Origin: an uncultured Bacilli bacterium
Lineage (GTDB): Bacteria > Bacillota_I > Bacilli_A > RF39 > UBA660
Direction: 5' to 3'
Assembly (NCBI GenBank): GCA_944363685.1
Contig: CALVUV010000075.1
Coordinates: 1-6,246 of the forward strand
DNA length: 6,246 bases
The notes beneath the pieces are model-generated. The model had not been told where the DNA came from. It worked only from the letters and a program-made list of their open reading frames with translations, and did not search any database. The position numbers and the translations under genes are program-made. Positions 1 through 5,209 of the stretch are shown here, piece after piece. Each line of letters begins with the position of its first letter. Position 1 is the stretch's first letter.

Positions 1-768
1 TTTAGAAATAGAAAGCTTAAACCACTTTATATCTTTACCTATGCAGACTGTTTATATGTACCTATTAAAGATAATAATTTAATTAGCCAAAAAAAGGCTA
101 TATACGTTATTATCGGAGTAGATTGTAATGGTTACAAAGATATATTAGGAATGTGGATAGACAAAGTTGAGTCTGCTAGTTTTTGGACTGCTGTATTTGA
201 AGATTTAAAACATCGTGGTGTTGAAGATATACTTTATATGTCTAGTGATGGAATAGCAGGATTTAAAGGTTCATTAGAGACAGTATTTCCTAAAACTCAG
301 TCTCAAAGATGTGTTGTTCACTTAACTAGAAATATATACAAAATATGCCCTAAAAAAGAGGCAAAAGACATAATTAAAATGTGGAAAAGAATATATACTA
401 GTTTTAGTTATGAAGAAGCGATTACTGTTTTAGAAGACTTTAAAGAGACTTTTAAAAAACATACAAAAGTAGTAGAAAAAGTAGAAAGCTTTATGGAATT
501 ATTAGAACCACTATTTGAACTGCCAATAGAAATTAGAAAGGCTATATATACGTCTAATGCTGTGGAATCAGTTAATTCTGCTTTAAGAAAGGTTACTAGA
601 GGTAAAGGGGCTTTTCCAAGTGAAGAATCAGTATATAAAGTATTATTTTTAAGAATAAATGATTTAAAAGAAAAATGGGTAAAACCCATTCATAACTTTA
701 AAACAATACAATTACAACTTATAGATTTATTTGGTGAAAGATACACAAAGTATCTAAACATTGATTAA
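1..768 (+). CDS. IS256-family transposase, 5'-truncated by the window edge
   Basis: DDE-type transposase that cuts and rejoins the ends of its own element. The frame is open from base 1, so the ATG at 151 is an internal methionine, not the start. The 255 residues visible compare with roughly 390 to 410 for the family, so about 140 to 150 N-terminal residues are missing to the left. Catalytic residues: first Asp in TYADCLYV (codon 46-48), second Asp in SSDGIAGF (247-249), Glu in NAVESVNS (565-567). The Cys and His of RCVVH (310-312 and 319-321) fit the conserved C/H pair between the second Asp and the Glu. Other family blocks are RGVEDIL, IRKAIYTSNAVES and GAFPSEESVYK. There is no frameshift or internal stop, so the visible part looks intact and possibly active. 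The gene ends in TAA, 45 bases before the terminal repeat. Confidence 0.93.
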   Translation, partial: FRNRKLKPLYIFTYADCLYVPIKDNNLISQKKAIYVIIGVDCNGYKDILGMWIDKVESASFWTAVFEDLKHRGVEDILYMSSDGIAGFKGSLETVFPKTQSQRCVVHLTRNIYKICPKKEAKDIIKMWKRIYTSFSYEEAITVLEDFKETFKKHTKVVEKVESFMELLEPLFELPIEIRKAIYTSNAVESVNSALRKVTRGKGAFPSEESVYKVLFLRINDLKEKWVKPIHNFKTIQLQLIDLFGERYTKYLNID

Positions 769-810
769 TTTAGTATATATGTTCTTTGACAATTTAAAAA
801 ATATTATAGA

Positions 811-838
811 AATTTACACACTAGTCTTGACAAGGTCT
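811..838 (+). repeat. Probable right terminal inverted repeat of the IS256-family element
   Basis: The core TTTACACACTAGTCTTGACA (813-832) has the arrangement common at the right end of IS256-family elements: TTTACACA nearer the transposase and TTGACA nearer the outside. It lies where expected, just after the transposase stop. The matching left repeat is outside the window, so the assignment is by resemblance and position, and the outer border may be off by a few bases. TTGACA at 827-832 is also a perfect sigma-A -35 hexamer facing outwards. Confidence 0.65.
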
Positions 839-855
839 AAGTGTTTTAATAAAAA
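827..855 (+). promoter_or_regulatory. Possible outward hybrid promoter at the IS right end
   Basis: TTGACA (827-832) inside the terminal repeat is a perfect -35. Seventeen bases further on is TAAAAA (850-855), 4 of 6 to the -10 consensus; TAATAA (847-852) fits better but at a short 14-base spacing. IS256-family ends are known to form such hybrid promoters with flanking DNA. Any transcript would run into the terminator at 929-960 before reaching comEA. This is inference from sequence only. Confidence 0.25.
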
Positions 856-879
856 AATTGAAAAAAATAAAAAAAGTAT

Positions 880-894
880 GAATTTTTAAAATTC
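880..894 (+). repeat. AT-rich 15-base near-palindrome, copy 1 (direct)
   Basis: GAATTTTTAAAATTC. It shares 14 of 15 bases with copy 2 at 911-925, 31 bases away, and 14 of 15 with the reverse complement of copy 3 at 964-978. Being almost self-complementary, it could also pair with copy 2. Confidence 0.7.
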
Positions 895-910
895 GGATGA
901 TTTTTGACTT

Positions 911-925
911 CAATTTTTAAAATTC
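911..925 (+). repeat. AT-rich 15-base repeat, copy 2; left arm of inverted repeat
   Basis: CAATTTTTAAAATTC. Its exact reverse complement is at 964-978, so the two form a perfect 15-base inverted repeat enclosing the terminator hairpin and its T-run. Pairing is not extended on either side. Confidence 0.85.
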
Positions 926-928
926 CCT

Positions 929-960
929 AGAGCAATTCATTAAATTGAAGCTCTTTTTTT
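929..960 (+). terminator. Rho-independent terminator upstream of comEA
   Basis: AGAGC (929-933) pairs with GCTCT (950-954). Inside, AATT (934-937) can pair with AATT (943-946), leaving a GAA bulge (947-949) and a five-base loop. The stem runs straight into a T-run ending at 960. It acts on plus-strand transcripts only, as no T-run follows on the other strand. It would stop transcription coming from the insertion sequence or from a former upstream gene before it reaches comEA. Confidence 0.7.
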
Positions 961-963
961 CTT

Positions 964-978
964 GAATTTTAAAAATTG
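964..978 (-). repeat. AT-rich 15-base repeat, copy 3; right arm of inverted repeat
   Basis: GAATTTTAAAAATTG, the exact reverse complement of 911-925. It follows directly after the T-run of the terminator. It could pair with copy 2 (15 of 15) or copy 1 (14 of 15), so alternative folds are possible. Confidence 0.85.
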
Positions 979-983
979 CCTCT

Positions 984-1012
984 TTGCATTTGTTTTTAAC
1001 ATCTGTTAGTAT
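984..1012 (+). promoter_or_regulatory. Candidate comEA promoter with extended -10
   Basis: TGTTAGTAT (1004-1012) is an extended -10, TGn followed by TAGTAT (4 of 6). TTGCAT (984-989) is a weak -35 at 17-base spacing. A start near 1019 would give a leader of about 19 bases holding the ribosome binding site. It lies downstream of the terminator, as a promoter for the com genes should. The dyad TAACA-TC-TGTTA (997-1008) overlaps it and could be an operator, but that is speculative. Confidence 0.4.
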
Positions 1013-1021
1013 TTGACTTGG

Positions 1022-1029
1022 AAAGGAGG
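1022..1029 (+). promoter_or_regulatory. Strong ribosome binding site of comEA
   Basis: AAAGGAGG ends 8 bases before the ATG at 1038, a near-ideal match to the 3' end of 16S rRNA. It fixes the comEA start. Confidence 0.9.
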
Positions 1030-1037
1030 TATTAGAA

Positions 1038-1736
1038 ATGACTTTTACTTATCGTCATAGAAAACAAATAATTATAATTACTATAATAAGTGCTTTGCTA
1101 TTAGTTTTGGGAGGTTTTGCTTTTTATAAATTTTATTCTACTACTAAAAGTGAAGATAAATTAGTTATTAAAACTTCTAAAGAAGATATTAAGAAAGAAA
1201 AAGAAGAAGATACTGCGGATATTTACTATCAAGTAGATATTAAAGGGGAAGTTAATGTTCCAGGTATTTATACTGTTAAAGAAAATAGTAGAGTTATTGA
1301 TGTTATACGTCTAGCTGGTGATTTAACAGAAAATGCAGATACTAGTGTTTTAAATTTATCTAAAAAAGTAGTAGATGAAATGGTAATAATTGTTTATAGT
1401 TATGACGAAGTAGCTAACTTTACTGAAACCTTGGAAAAAGAAAAAGCTGAACAAGAAGCTTGTCTTAATCAAAATGAAATAACTAATGATGCTTGTATTG
1501 AAGATGATAATACTACTTCAACTTCTGAAGTTATAGATGGTAGTATTAAAGTATCTATAAATACTGCAACATTAGAAGAATTGATGCAACTTCCAGGTAT
1601 TGGTGAAACAAAAGCTAATGCGATTATAGAATATCGTAATAAAGTAGGGTCATTTAAAAATATTGAAGAATTAAAAGAAGTTAATGGCATAGGAGATTCT
1701 ACATTTGATAACATTAAGAAAAATATTACTATTTAA
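1038..1736 (+). CDS. comEA: ComEA, membrane-anchored DNA receptor for transformation
   Basis: ComEA binds incoming double-stranded DNA at the outer face of the membrane and delivers it to the uptake channel ComEC. The 232 residues follow the family plan. A basic N-terminus (RHRK) and one membrane segment at about 10-32 anchor the protein. A charged linker follows at about 35-60, then a SLBB-like domain at about 64-120 (VDIKGEVNVPGIYTV, VIDVIRLAGDLTENAD). A second linker runs to about 168. The helix-hairpin-helix DNA-binding domain is at 170-232, with hairpins LPGIGETKANAI (185-196) and VNGIGDSTF (215-223). The motif VSINTATLEELMQLPGIG is typical of the family. The linker has two cysteines (142 and 153) that could form a disulfide outside the cell. 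The last 32 bases overlap comEC. Product and start are well supported; transformability of the organism is not shown by this. Confidence 0.95.
   Translation: MTFTYRHRKQIIIITIISALLLVLGGFAFYKFYSTTKSEDKLVIKTSKEDIKKEKEEDTADIYYQVDIKGEVNVPGIYTVKENSRVIDVIRLAGDLTENADTSVLNLSKKVVDEMVIIVYSYDEVANFTETLEKEKAEQEACLNQNEITNDACIEDDNTTSTSEVIDGSIKVSINTATLEELMQLPGIGETKANAIIEYRNKVGSFKNIEELKEVNGIGDSTFDNIKKNITI
1691..1707 (+). promoter_or_regulatory. Ribosome binding site and TTG start of comEC inside comEA
   Basis: AGGAG (1691-1695) lies 9 bases before TTG (1705-1707). The next in-frame ATG is more than 120 codons later, past the membrane anchor and N-terminal domain, so the TTG is the best start. Both elements sit within the last comEA codons, which suggests translational coupling. 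Confidence 0.75.
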
Positions 1737-3780
1737 ATATTTATATATAACCATATTCTTAATTAGTTTATTATATCTTTTTATTACCATAAATATAGAT
1801 TACACTTCTAAATATGAAGGGAGTGAGACTACTATAATAGGTGAAGTAAGTAATCTATCATATGATGGTAATAAACTTACAATCACTTTAAATGCAAAAG
1901 AAAAAATTATAGCCACATATTACTTTGATACTAAAGAACACTTGAATAATACTAAAAACACGTTATTATTAGGAGATACTATCAAATTAGAAGGTGAACT
2001 AAAAGAGCCTATATCTAGTAACAACTTTTATAGTTTTTCATACCACTCCTACCTTAAAAATATAAAAGTTTTCTATTTGATGGATGTCTCTAATATAGAA
2101 TTATTAAAAAATAATAGTAATATTTTACTATCTTTAAAATCATTTATTAGAACCAATATTAGTAATGATAAAGTAGGGGAATATATTAATATATTTTTCT
2201 TAGGTAATGATAATAATTTTGATAATGAATTAATCTCTAAATTTCAAAAATTAGGAATTTCTCATCTTTTTGCTTTATCAGGTACACAAATAAGTTTTTT
2301 AATCATAATATTAACTTTCATTTTAAAAAAATTTAATTTAAATGATAAAATACGCTTCTCTATTATATTTTTTGTTCTTTCATTTTATTATTTCATAATT
2401 GAAAGTTGTGCTGCTATAGATAGAGCATTAGTTTTTAATCTTATATTTGCCCTTAATAATATTTTTAACTTCAATATTAAGCCTTCTTTCTTAATTATTT
2501 TATCTTTAAGTATTCTTTTCTTTGTTAATCCGTTTTATATATATGATATAGGATTTCAATATTCTACTATTATATCTGTTACTTTGATATTATACATGAG
2601 TAGATGTGAAAAAACTTCTAAGATAAGAGAATTATTAAAAATATCATGGGTAAGCTTTCTTGTAAGTTTACCCATTTCTTTATATCATTTTTCTTATATA
2701 AATATATTAAGTGTTATCTATAATCTTTTCTATGTTCCTTTTATTAATATTATAATATTTCCATTATCTATGATTTGTTTAGTATTACCTTTTTTAAAAG
2801 ATGTTTTAGAAATATTTATATATATCTTTGAGGGTAGTGTAAATATACTTTCTAATATTAGAATAGGAACAGTGGTTTTAGCAAGAATACCTTTAATATT
2901 TTATTTTCTATATTATTTAGTAATATTTTTATATCTTTATTTTAAGAAGAAACTTATCTTTGTTATTTTTTTAGCCTTAATAACTTTTCATTATCTTACT
3001 CCTAAGATATTTTGTTCTGATAGATTATATATGATAGATGTAGGACAAGGAGATTCTTTTCTATTAGTATCTAAAAATAAAACGATGTTAATAGATACAG
3101 GTGGTGTGATGGAGTATAGTACTGAAGAGTGGGAAAAAAGAAATAAGAGTAATAGAGGTAGATATATAGTTACTTTTCTTTATCAGTTAGGTATAGAAAA
3201 ATTAGATTATTTATTATTAACTCACGGAGATTATGATCATTGTGGGGAAGCTTTAAATATAATGAGAGAAATAGAAGTAGGTAATATTTTGTTTAATAGT
3301 AATAAATTGAATTATTTAGAAAAGGAAATTGCTAATAATAGTAAAAAATATTATAAATTAACAGAAGGGACTAGTTTTACTTTAGGTAATTTTAATTTTT
3401 TAGTTATTAATAATAGTTTTGATGATGAAAATGATGGGAGTACTGTAATTTATACAACTATTTATGATAATAAAATATTATTTATGGGGGATGCTTCTAT
3501 AAAGAGTGAAGAGTATATTTTAGATAATTATGATATTAGAGATATTACTATACTAAAAGTAGGGCATCATGGTTCTAGGACAAGTAGTAGTGAAAGGTTT
3601 ATTAATTGTGTTAATCCTACTTATGCACTTATTTCTGCAGGTATTGATAATAGGTTTAATCATCCTCATAGAGAGGTTATAGAAAGACTTAATACTAATA
3701 ATACAATTATCTATGATGTAAGAGAAAAAGGAATGACTATGTTTGATTTTTCTAATAATACTATCAAAACTAAAAAATAA
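1705..3780 (+). CDS. comEC: ComEC/Rec2 family DNA uptake channel
   Basis: ComEC forms the membrane channel through which one DNA strand enters the cell during transformation. From the TTG at 1705 the protein has 691 residues, somewhat shorter than Bacillus subtilis ComEC (776) but with all domains. A first membrane segment lies at about 10-30, followed by an N-terminal soluble domain (about 40-125, DUF4131-like). The multi-helix competence domain spans about 180-430, with GISHLFALSGTQIS (184-197) and NPFYIYDIGFQYS (275-287). A C-terminal metallo-beta-lactamase domain begins at LYMIDVGQGDS (441-451). Its metal motif is HGDYDH (507-512), with Asp596 in FMGDAS, HH621-622 in VGHHGS and NHPH at 652-655, so nuclease-type metal binding looks preserved. 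Oddity: the family's usual SG-x-H in the competence domain reads SGTQ (192-195). The gene overlaps comEA by 32 bases and is followed after 30 bases by the next gene. Confidence 0.95.
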   Translation: MITLRKILLFKYLYITIFLISLLYLFITINIDYTSKYEGSETTIIGEVSNLSYDGNKLTITLNAKEKIIATYYFDTKEHLNNTKNTLLLGDTIKLEGELKEPISSNNFYSFSYHSYLKNIKVFYLMDVSNIELLKNNSNILLSLKSFIRTNISNDKVGEYINIFFLGNDNNFDNELISKFQKLGISHLFALSGTQISFLIIILTFILKKFNLNDKIRFSIIFFVLSFYYFIIESCAAIDRALVFNLIFALNNIFNFNIKPSFLIILSLSILFFVNPFYIYDIGFQYSTIISVTLILYMSRCEKTSKIRELLKISWVSFLVSLPISLYHFSYINILSVIYNLFYVPFINIIIFPLSMICLVLPFLKDVLEIFIYIFEGSVNILSNIRIGTVVLARIPLIFYFLYYLVIFLYLYFKKKLIFVIFLALITFHYLTPKIFCSDRLYMIDVGQGDSFLLVSKNKTMLIDTGGVMEYSTEEWEKRNKSNRGRYIVTFLYQLGIEKLDYLLLTHGDYDHCGEALNIMREIEVGNILFNSNKLNYLEKEIANNSKKYYKLTEGTSFTLGNFNFLVINNSFDDENDGSTVIYTTIYDNKILFMGDASIKSEEYILDNYDIRDITILKVGHHGSRTSSSERFINCVNPTYALISAGIDNRFNHPHREVIERLNTNNTIIYDVREKGMTMFDFSNNTIKTKK
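2647..2674 (+). repeat. Strong hairpin inside comEC
   Basis: TGGGTAAGCTT (2647-2657) pairs with AAGTTTACCCA (2664-2674) through 11 base pairs, one of them G-U, around a six-base loop. It lies in the coding sequence for the WVSFLVSLP segment. It is followed by a moderately T-rich stretch (ATTTCTTTATATC) but not by a true T-run. Confidence 0.7.
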
Positions 3781-3781
3781 G

Positions 3782-3790
3782 TGGTAAAAT
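3782..3790 (+). promoter_or_regulatory. Weak candidate extended -10 before the 147-residue gene
   Basis: TGGTAAAAT reads TG-n-TAAAAT, 5 of 6 to the -10 hexamer, just after the comEC stop. No convincing -35 is seen at 17 to 18 bases. A start near 3797 would trim the AAAGG ribosome site, so this may be chance in AT-rich DNA. Confidence 0.25.
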
Positions 3791-3810
3791 AAATTAAAGG
3801 CTGTGATTAT

Positions 3811-4254
3811 ATGAATAAATACGATGAAATGCTTGATATAGGTGCTAAAAATGTAATGGGTATTGCTCTTGATAAGAAAGAATGGACTTATGATGAGGCA
3901 GTTAATAATTACATTGTACTCTTAGATTATTATGGTAATGAAGCTCCAATAGAGATTCTTAGTAATATGGAAAATTTAGCTAGATTAAATTTGAGTTTTA
4001 ATTATTGTACTGGACAAGTATTAGTTGATTATCAAAAAGAATTTTATTCTATTGATGATATGCTTGAGAAAGTGCAATTTAATGAACATTATAGAAATTT
4101 ATTAGATGTAGGAAACAATATTAAAAATAGATTTGCTAAAGAAGGTTTAGATGATATTGCTGAAGAGTTATATTTTGATATATTTATAATGGCGGAAATT
4201 ATTTATAATTTTGAAACAGATGAAGAATTATATAAAACTAAAATATATAGTTAG
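3811..4254 (+). CDS. Hypothetical protein, acidic, 147 residues
   Basis: I do not recognise this protein. It is small, clearly acidic, and looks mainly helical, with no signal peptide, membrane segment or metal-binding cysteine cluster; only one cysteine is seen (NYCTG). Blocks that may help a search are KEWTYDEAVNNYIVLLDYYG near residues 23-42 and LDDIAEELYFDIFIMAEIIY near 113-132. The ATG is preceded by AAAGG (3796-3800), 10 bases upstream, with GTGAT closer in. It follows comEC after 30 bases and precedes dnaI by 10 bases, and the dnaI ribosome site touches its TAG stop. The place next to dnaI is where a helicase-loading partner might stand, but it is far too short for DnaB (about 470 residues in B. 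subtilis) and shows no DnaB or DnaD motif that I can see. The coding call rests on frame length, spacing and codon use like the neighbours'. Confidence 0.8.
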   Translation: MNKYDEMLDIGAKNVMGIALDKKEWTYDEAVNNYIVLLDYYGNEAPIEILSNMENLARLNLSFNYCTGQVLVDYQKEFYSIDDMLEKVQFNEHYRNLLDVGNNIKNRFAKEGLDDIAEELYFDIFIMAEIIYNFETDEELYKTKIYS

Positions 4255-4267
4255 GGTGAAGTAAATG
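4255..4267 (+). promoter_or_regulatory. Ribosome binding site of dnaI touching the upstream stop
   Basis: GGTGA (4255-4259, with the adjoining G of the TAG stop) lies 5 bases before the ATG at 4265. The arrangement favours coupled translation of the two genes. Confidence 0.7.
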
Positions 4268-5170
4268 AAAAAAATAAATACTATAGTTAAAGTAAGTAAT
4301 ATTAATAAATTAAAATCTTATTATGTTGAAGCATTGAAAGATGAAGAATTTAAGAAATATACTGATAATATTGATCTTAGTGATGAAGTTCTTATGAAGT
4401 ATACTTCTAATATAGAGGATGCTATTAAAGAAGAGAGAAACTGTAAAAATTGTCCTTCATTAAAAGAATGTCCTAATACTTTAAAAGGGCATTGTTTAAA
4501 AGCAATTAAAGAAGGGAATGGACTTAATTTTTCTTATGTTCCTTGTGATAAGTTTATTAAAGAACAAAATAGTTATGCTTATAAGAAGAATATTACTTGT
4601 TTTGATTTACCTAAAGAAATTAGTAATGCTAATTTTAATGATTTATATCGAGATGATAGTAAAAGAGTACCTATTATTAAATATTTTAAAGAATTTATAG
4701 ATACTTATACTGAGAATAAAACTGGTAAAGGACTATATTTAAGTGGCTCTTTTGGAAGTGGTAAAACATATTTAATAGCAGCTTTATTTAATGAACTTGC
4801 TAAGAAAGATATTAGTTCTGCTTTAGTATATTATCCTGAATTACTTAGGAGTTTAAAATCATCATTTGGAAGTGACTATGAAGAGAAGTTTGAGTTTATT
4901 AAGACAGTACCATTATTATTATTAGATGATATAGGTGCGGAAAATACAACTGCTTGGAGTAGAGATGAAGTGTTAGGACCAATATTACAATATAGAATGG
5001 AAGAAGAATTACCTACATTTTTTACTTCTAATTTAACATTAAAAGAATTAGAGAGTGCTTTAAGTATGACTAGTAATGGTATAGAAAAAGTAAAAGCAAA
5101 GAGAATTGTTGAAAGAATTAAACAACTTACTGTTTCTTTAGAGTTAATTAGTAAGAATAGAAGAAATTAA
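4265..5170 (+). CDS. dnaI: DnaI, AAA+ loader of the replicative helicase
   Basis: DnaI loads the hexameric replicative helicase onto DNA at the origin and during restart. The 301 residues match the Bacillus subtilis protein (311) in layout. The N-terminal helicase-binding domain has zinc ligands C60, C63, H76 and C94, spaced like Cys67, Cys70, His84 and Cys101 of B. subtilis DnaI. C69 and C77 are extra cysteines nearby. The AAA+ domain begins at about 135: Walker A GSFGSGKT (161-168), Walker B LLLLDDIGAE (217-226), sensor 1 TFFTSN (251-256) and a sensor 2 region AKRIVERI (278-285). TGKGLYLSGSFGSGKT and WSRDEVLG are close to the Bacillus protein. In Bacillus dnaI follows dnaB; here it follows an unrelated short gene and the com genes. 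DnaC/IstB-type loaders were considered, but the N-terminal zinc pattern favours DnaI. Confidence 0.94.
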   Translation: MKKINTIVKVSNINKLKSYYVEALKDEEFKKYTDNIDLSDEVLMKYTSNIEDAIKEERNCKNCPSLKECPNTLKGHCLKAIKEGNGLNFSYVPCDKFIKEQNSYAYKKNITCFDLPKEISNANFNDLYRDDSKRVPIIKYFKEFIDTYTENKTGKGLYLSGSFGSGKTYLIAALFNELAKKDISSALVYYPELLRSLKSSFGSDYEEKFEFIKTVPLLLLDDIGAENTTAWSRDEVLGPILQYRMEEELPTFFTSNLTLKELESALSMTSNGIEKVKAKRIVERIKQLTVSLELISKNRRN

Positions 5171-5177
5171 AAAGTTA

Positions 5178-5186
5178 TGATATAAT
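5178..5186 (+). promoter_or_regulatory. Extended -10 promoter of the TPR gene
   Basis: TGATATAAT is a perfect extended -10 (TGn plus TATAAT) 7 bases after the dnaI stop. The -35 region is poor (TAGAAG at 5158-5163), which is usual for extended -10 promoters. Transcription would start near 5193, leaving a leader of about 14 bases that carries GGAGG. The downstream gene can therefore probably be expressed apart from dnaI. Confidence 0.6.
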
Positions 5187-5196
5187 AGAAGAAAAT

Positions 5197-5209
5197 GGAG
5201 GTAATTATG
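5197..5209 (+). promoter_or_regulatory. Ribosome binding site that sets the start at 5207
   Basis: GGAGG (5197-5201) lies 5 bases before ATG 5207-5209. An in-frame ATG at 5195 is four codons earlier, but it overlaps this site and has no ribosome site of its own, so 5207 is the better start. Confidence 0.75.

Larger units (their letters stand above)
1..838 (+). mobile_element. IS256-family insertion sequence, right-hand part (left end outside window)
   Basis: The segment holds most of an IS256-type transposase gene and, about 45 bases after its stop codon, a likely right terminal inverted repeat. The assignment rests on the transposase motifs and on the end sequence, whose TTTACACA...TTGACA layout is common at IS256-family right ends. 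The left end and the left target duplication lie outside the window, so the outer border is only estimated at about 837 to 838. Elements of this family usually duplicate 8 or 9 bases of target; if so, the right copy would lie just after the border, near 838 to 846. The element stands about 200 bases upstream of comEA in the same orientation and does not interrupt any gene visible here. Confidence 0.85.
839..1037. other. Intergenic region between the insertion sequence and comEA
   Basis: About 200 bases with no reading frame of note. From left to right it holds an A-rich stretch (851-875), three copies of a 15-base near-palindrome (880-894, 911-925, 964-978), a terminator between the last two copies, the small dyad TAACA-TC-TGTTA (997-1008), a candidate extended -10 promoter and the comEA ribosome binding site. 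It probably combines the end of whatever gene stood upstream before the insertion with the promoter region of the com genes. Confidence 0.6.

Noticed and set aside
151..153. ATG at 151 as the transposase start
   Set aside because: The frame is open upstream to base 1 and encodes the first catalytic Asp and other conserved residues there.
408..689. 93-codon minus-strand frame opposite the transposase
   Set aside because: It lies wholly within the transposase gene, and its translation has no recognisable motif.
786..807. TTGACA (786-791) with TATTAT (802-807) as a promoter
   Set aside because: The spacing is only 10 bases, too short for a sigma-A promoter.
880..978. CRISPR-like repeats
   Set aside because: There are only three short copies, one inverted, with unequal spacing and no cas genes.
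1013..1018. TTGACT as a -35 box before comEA
   Set aside because: A matching -10 would fall at or beyond the comEA start codon.
839..1037. T-box or metabolite riboswitch upstream of comEA
   Set aside because: No T-box sequence or known riboswitch core motif is visible; the structure is an AT-rich repeat plus a simple terminator.
1469..1714. 81-codon minus-strand frame opposite comEA
   Set aside because: It is a shadow of the ComEA linker and DNA-binding domain coding sequence.
4518..4700. 60-codon plus-strand frame inside dnaI
   Set aside because: It is another frame of the dnaI sequence; its Leu/Ile-rich, membrane-like look comes from AT-rich codons read out of frame.
5195..5197. ATG at 5195 as start of the TPR gene
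   Set aside because: It overlaps the GGAGG ribosome site that serves the ATG at 5207 and lies almost at the predicted transcription start.
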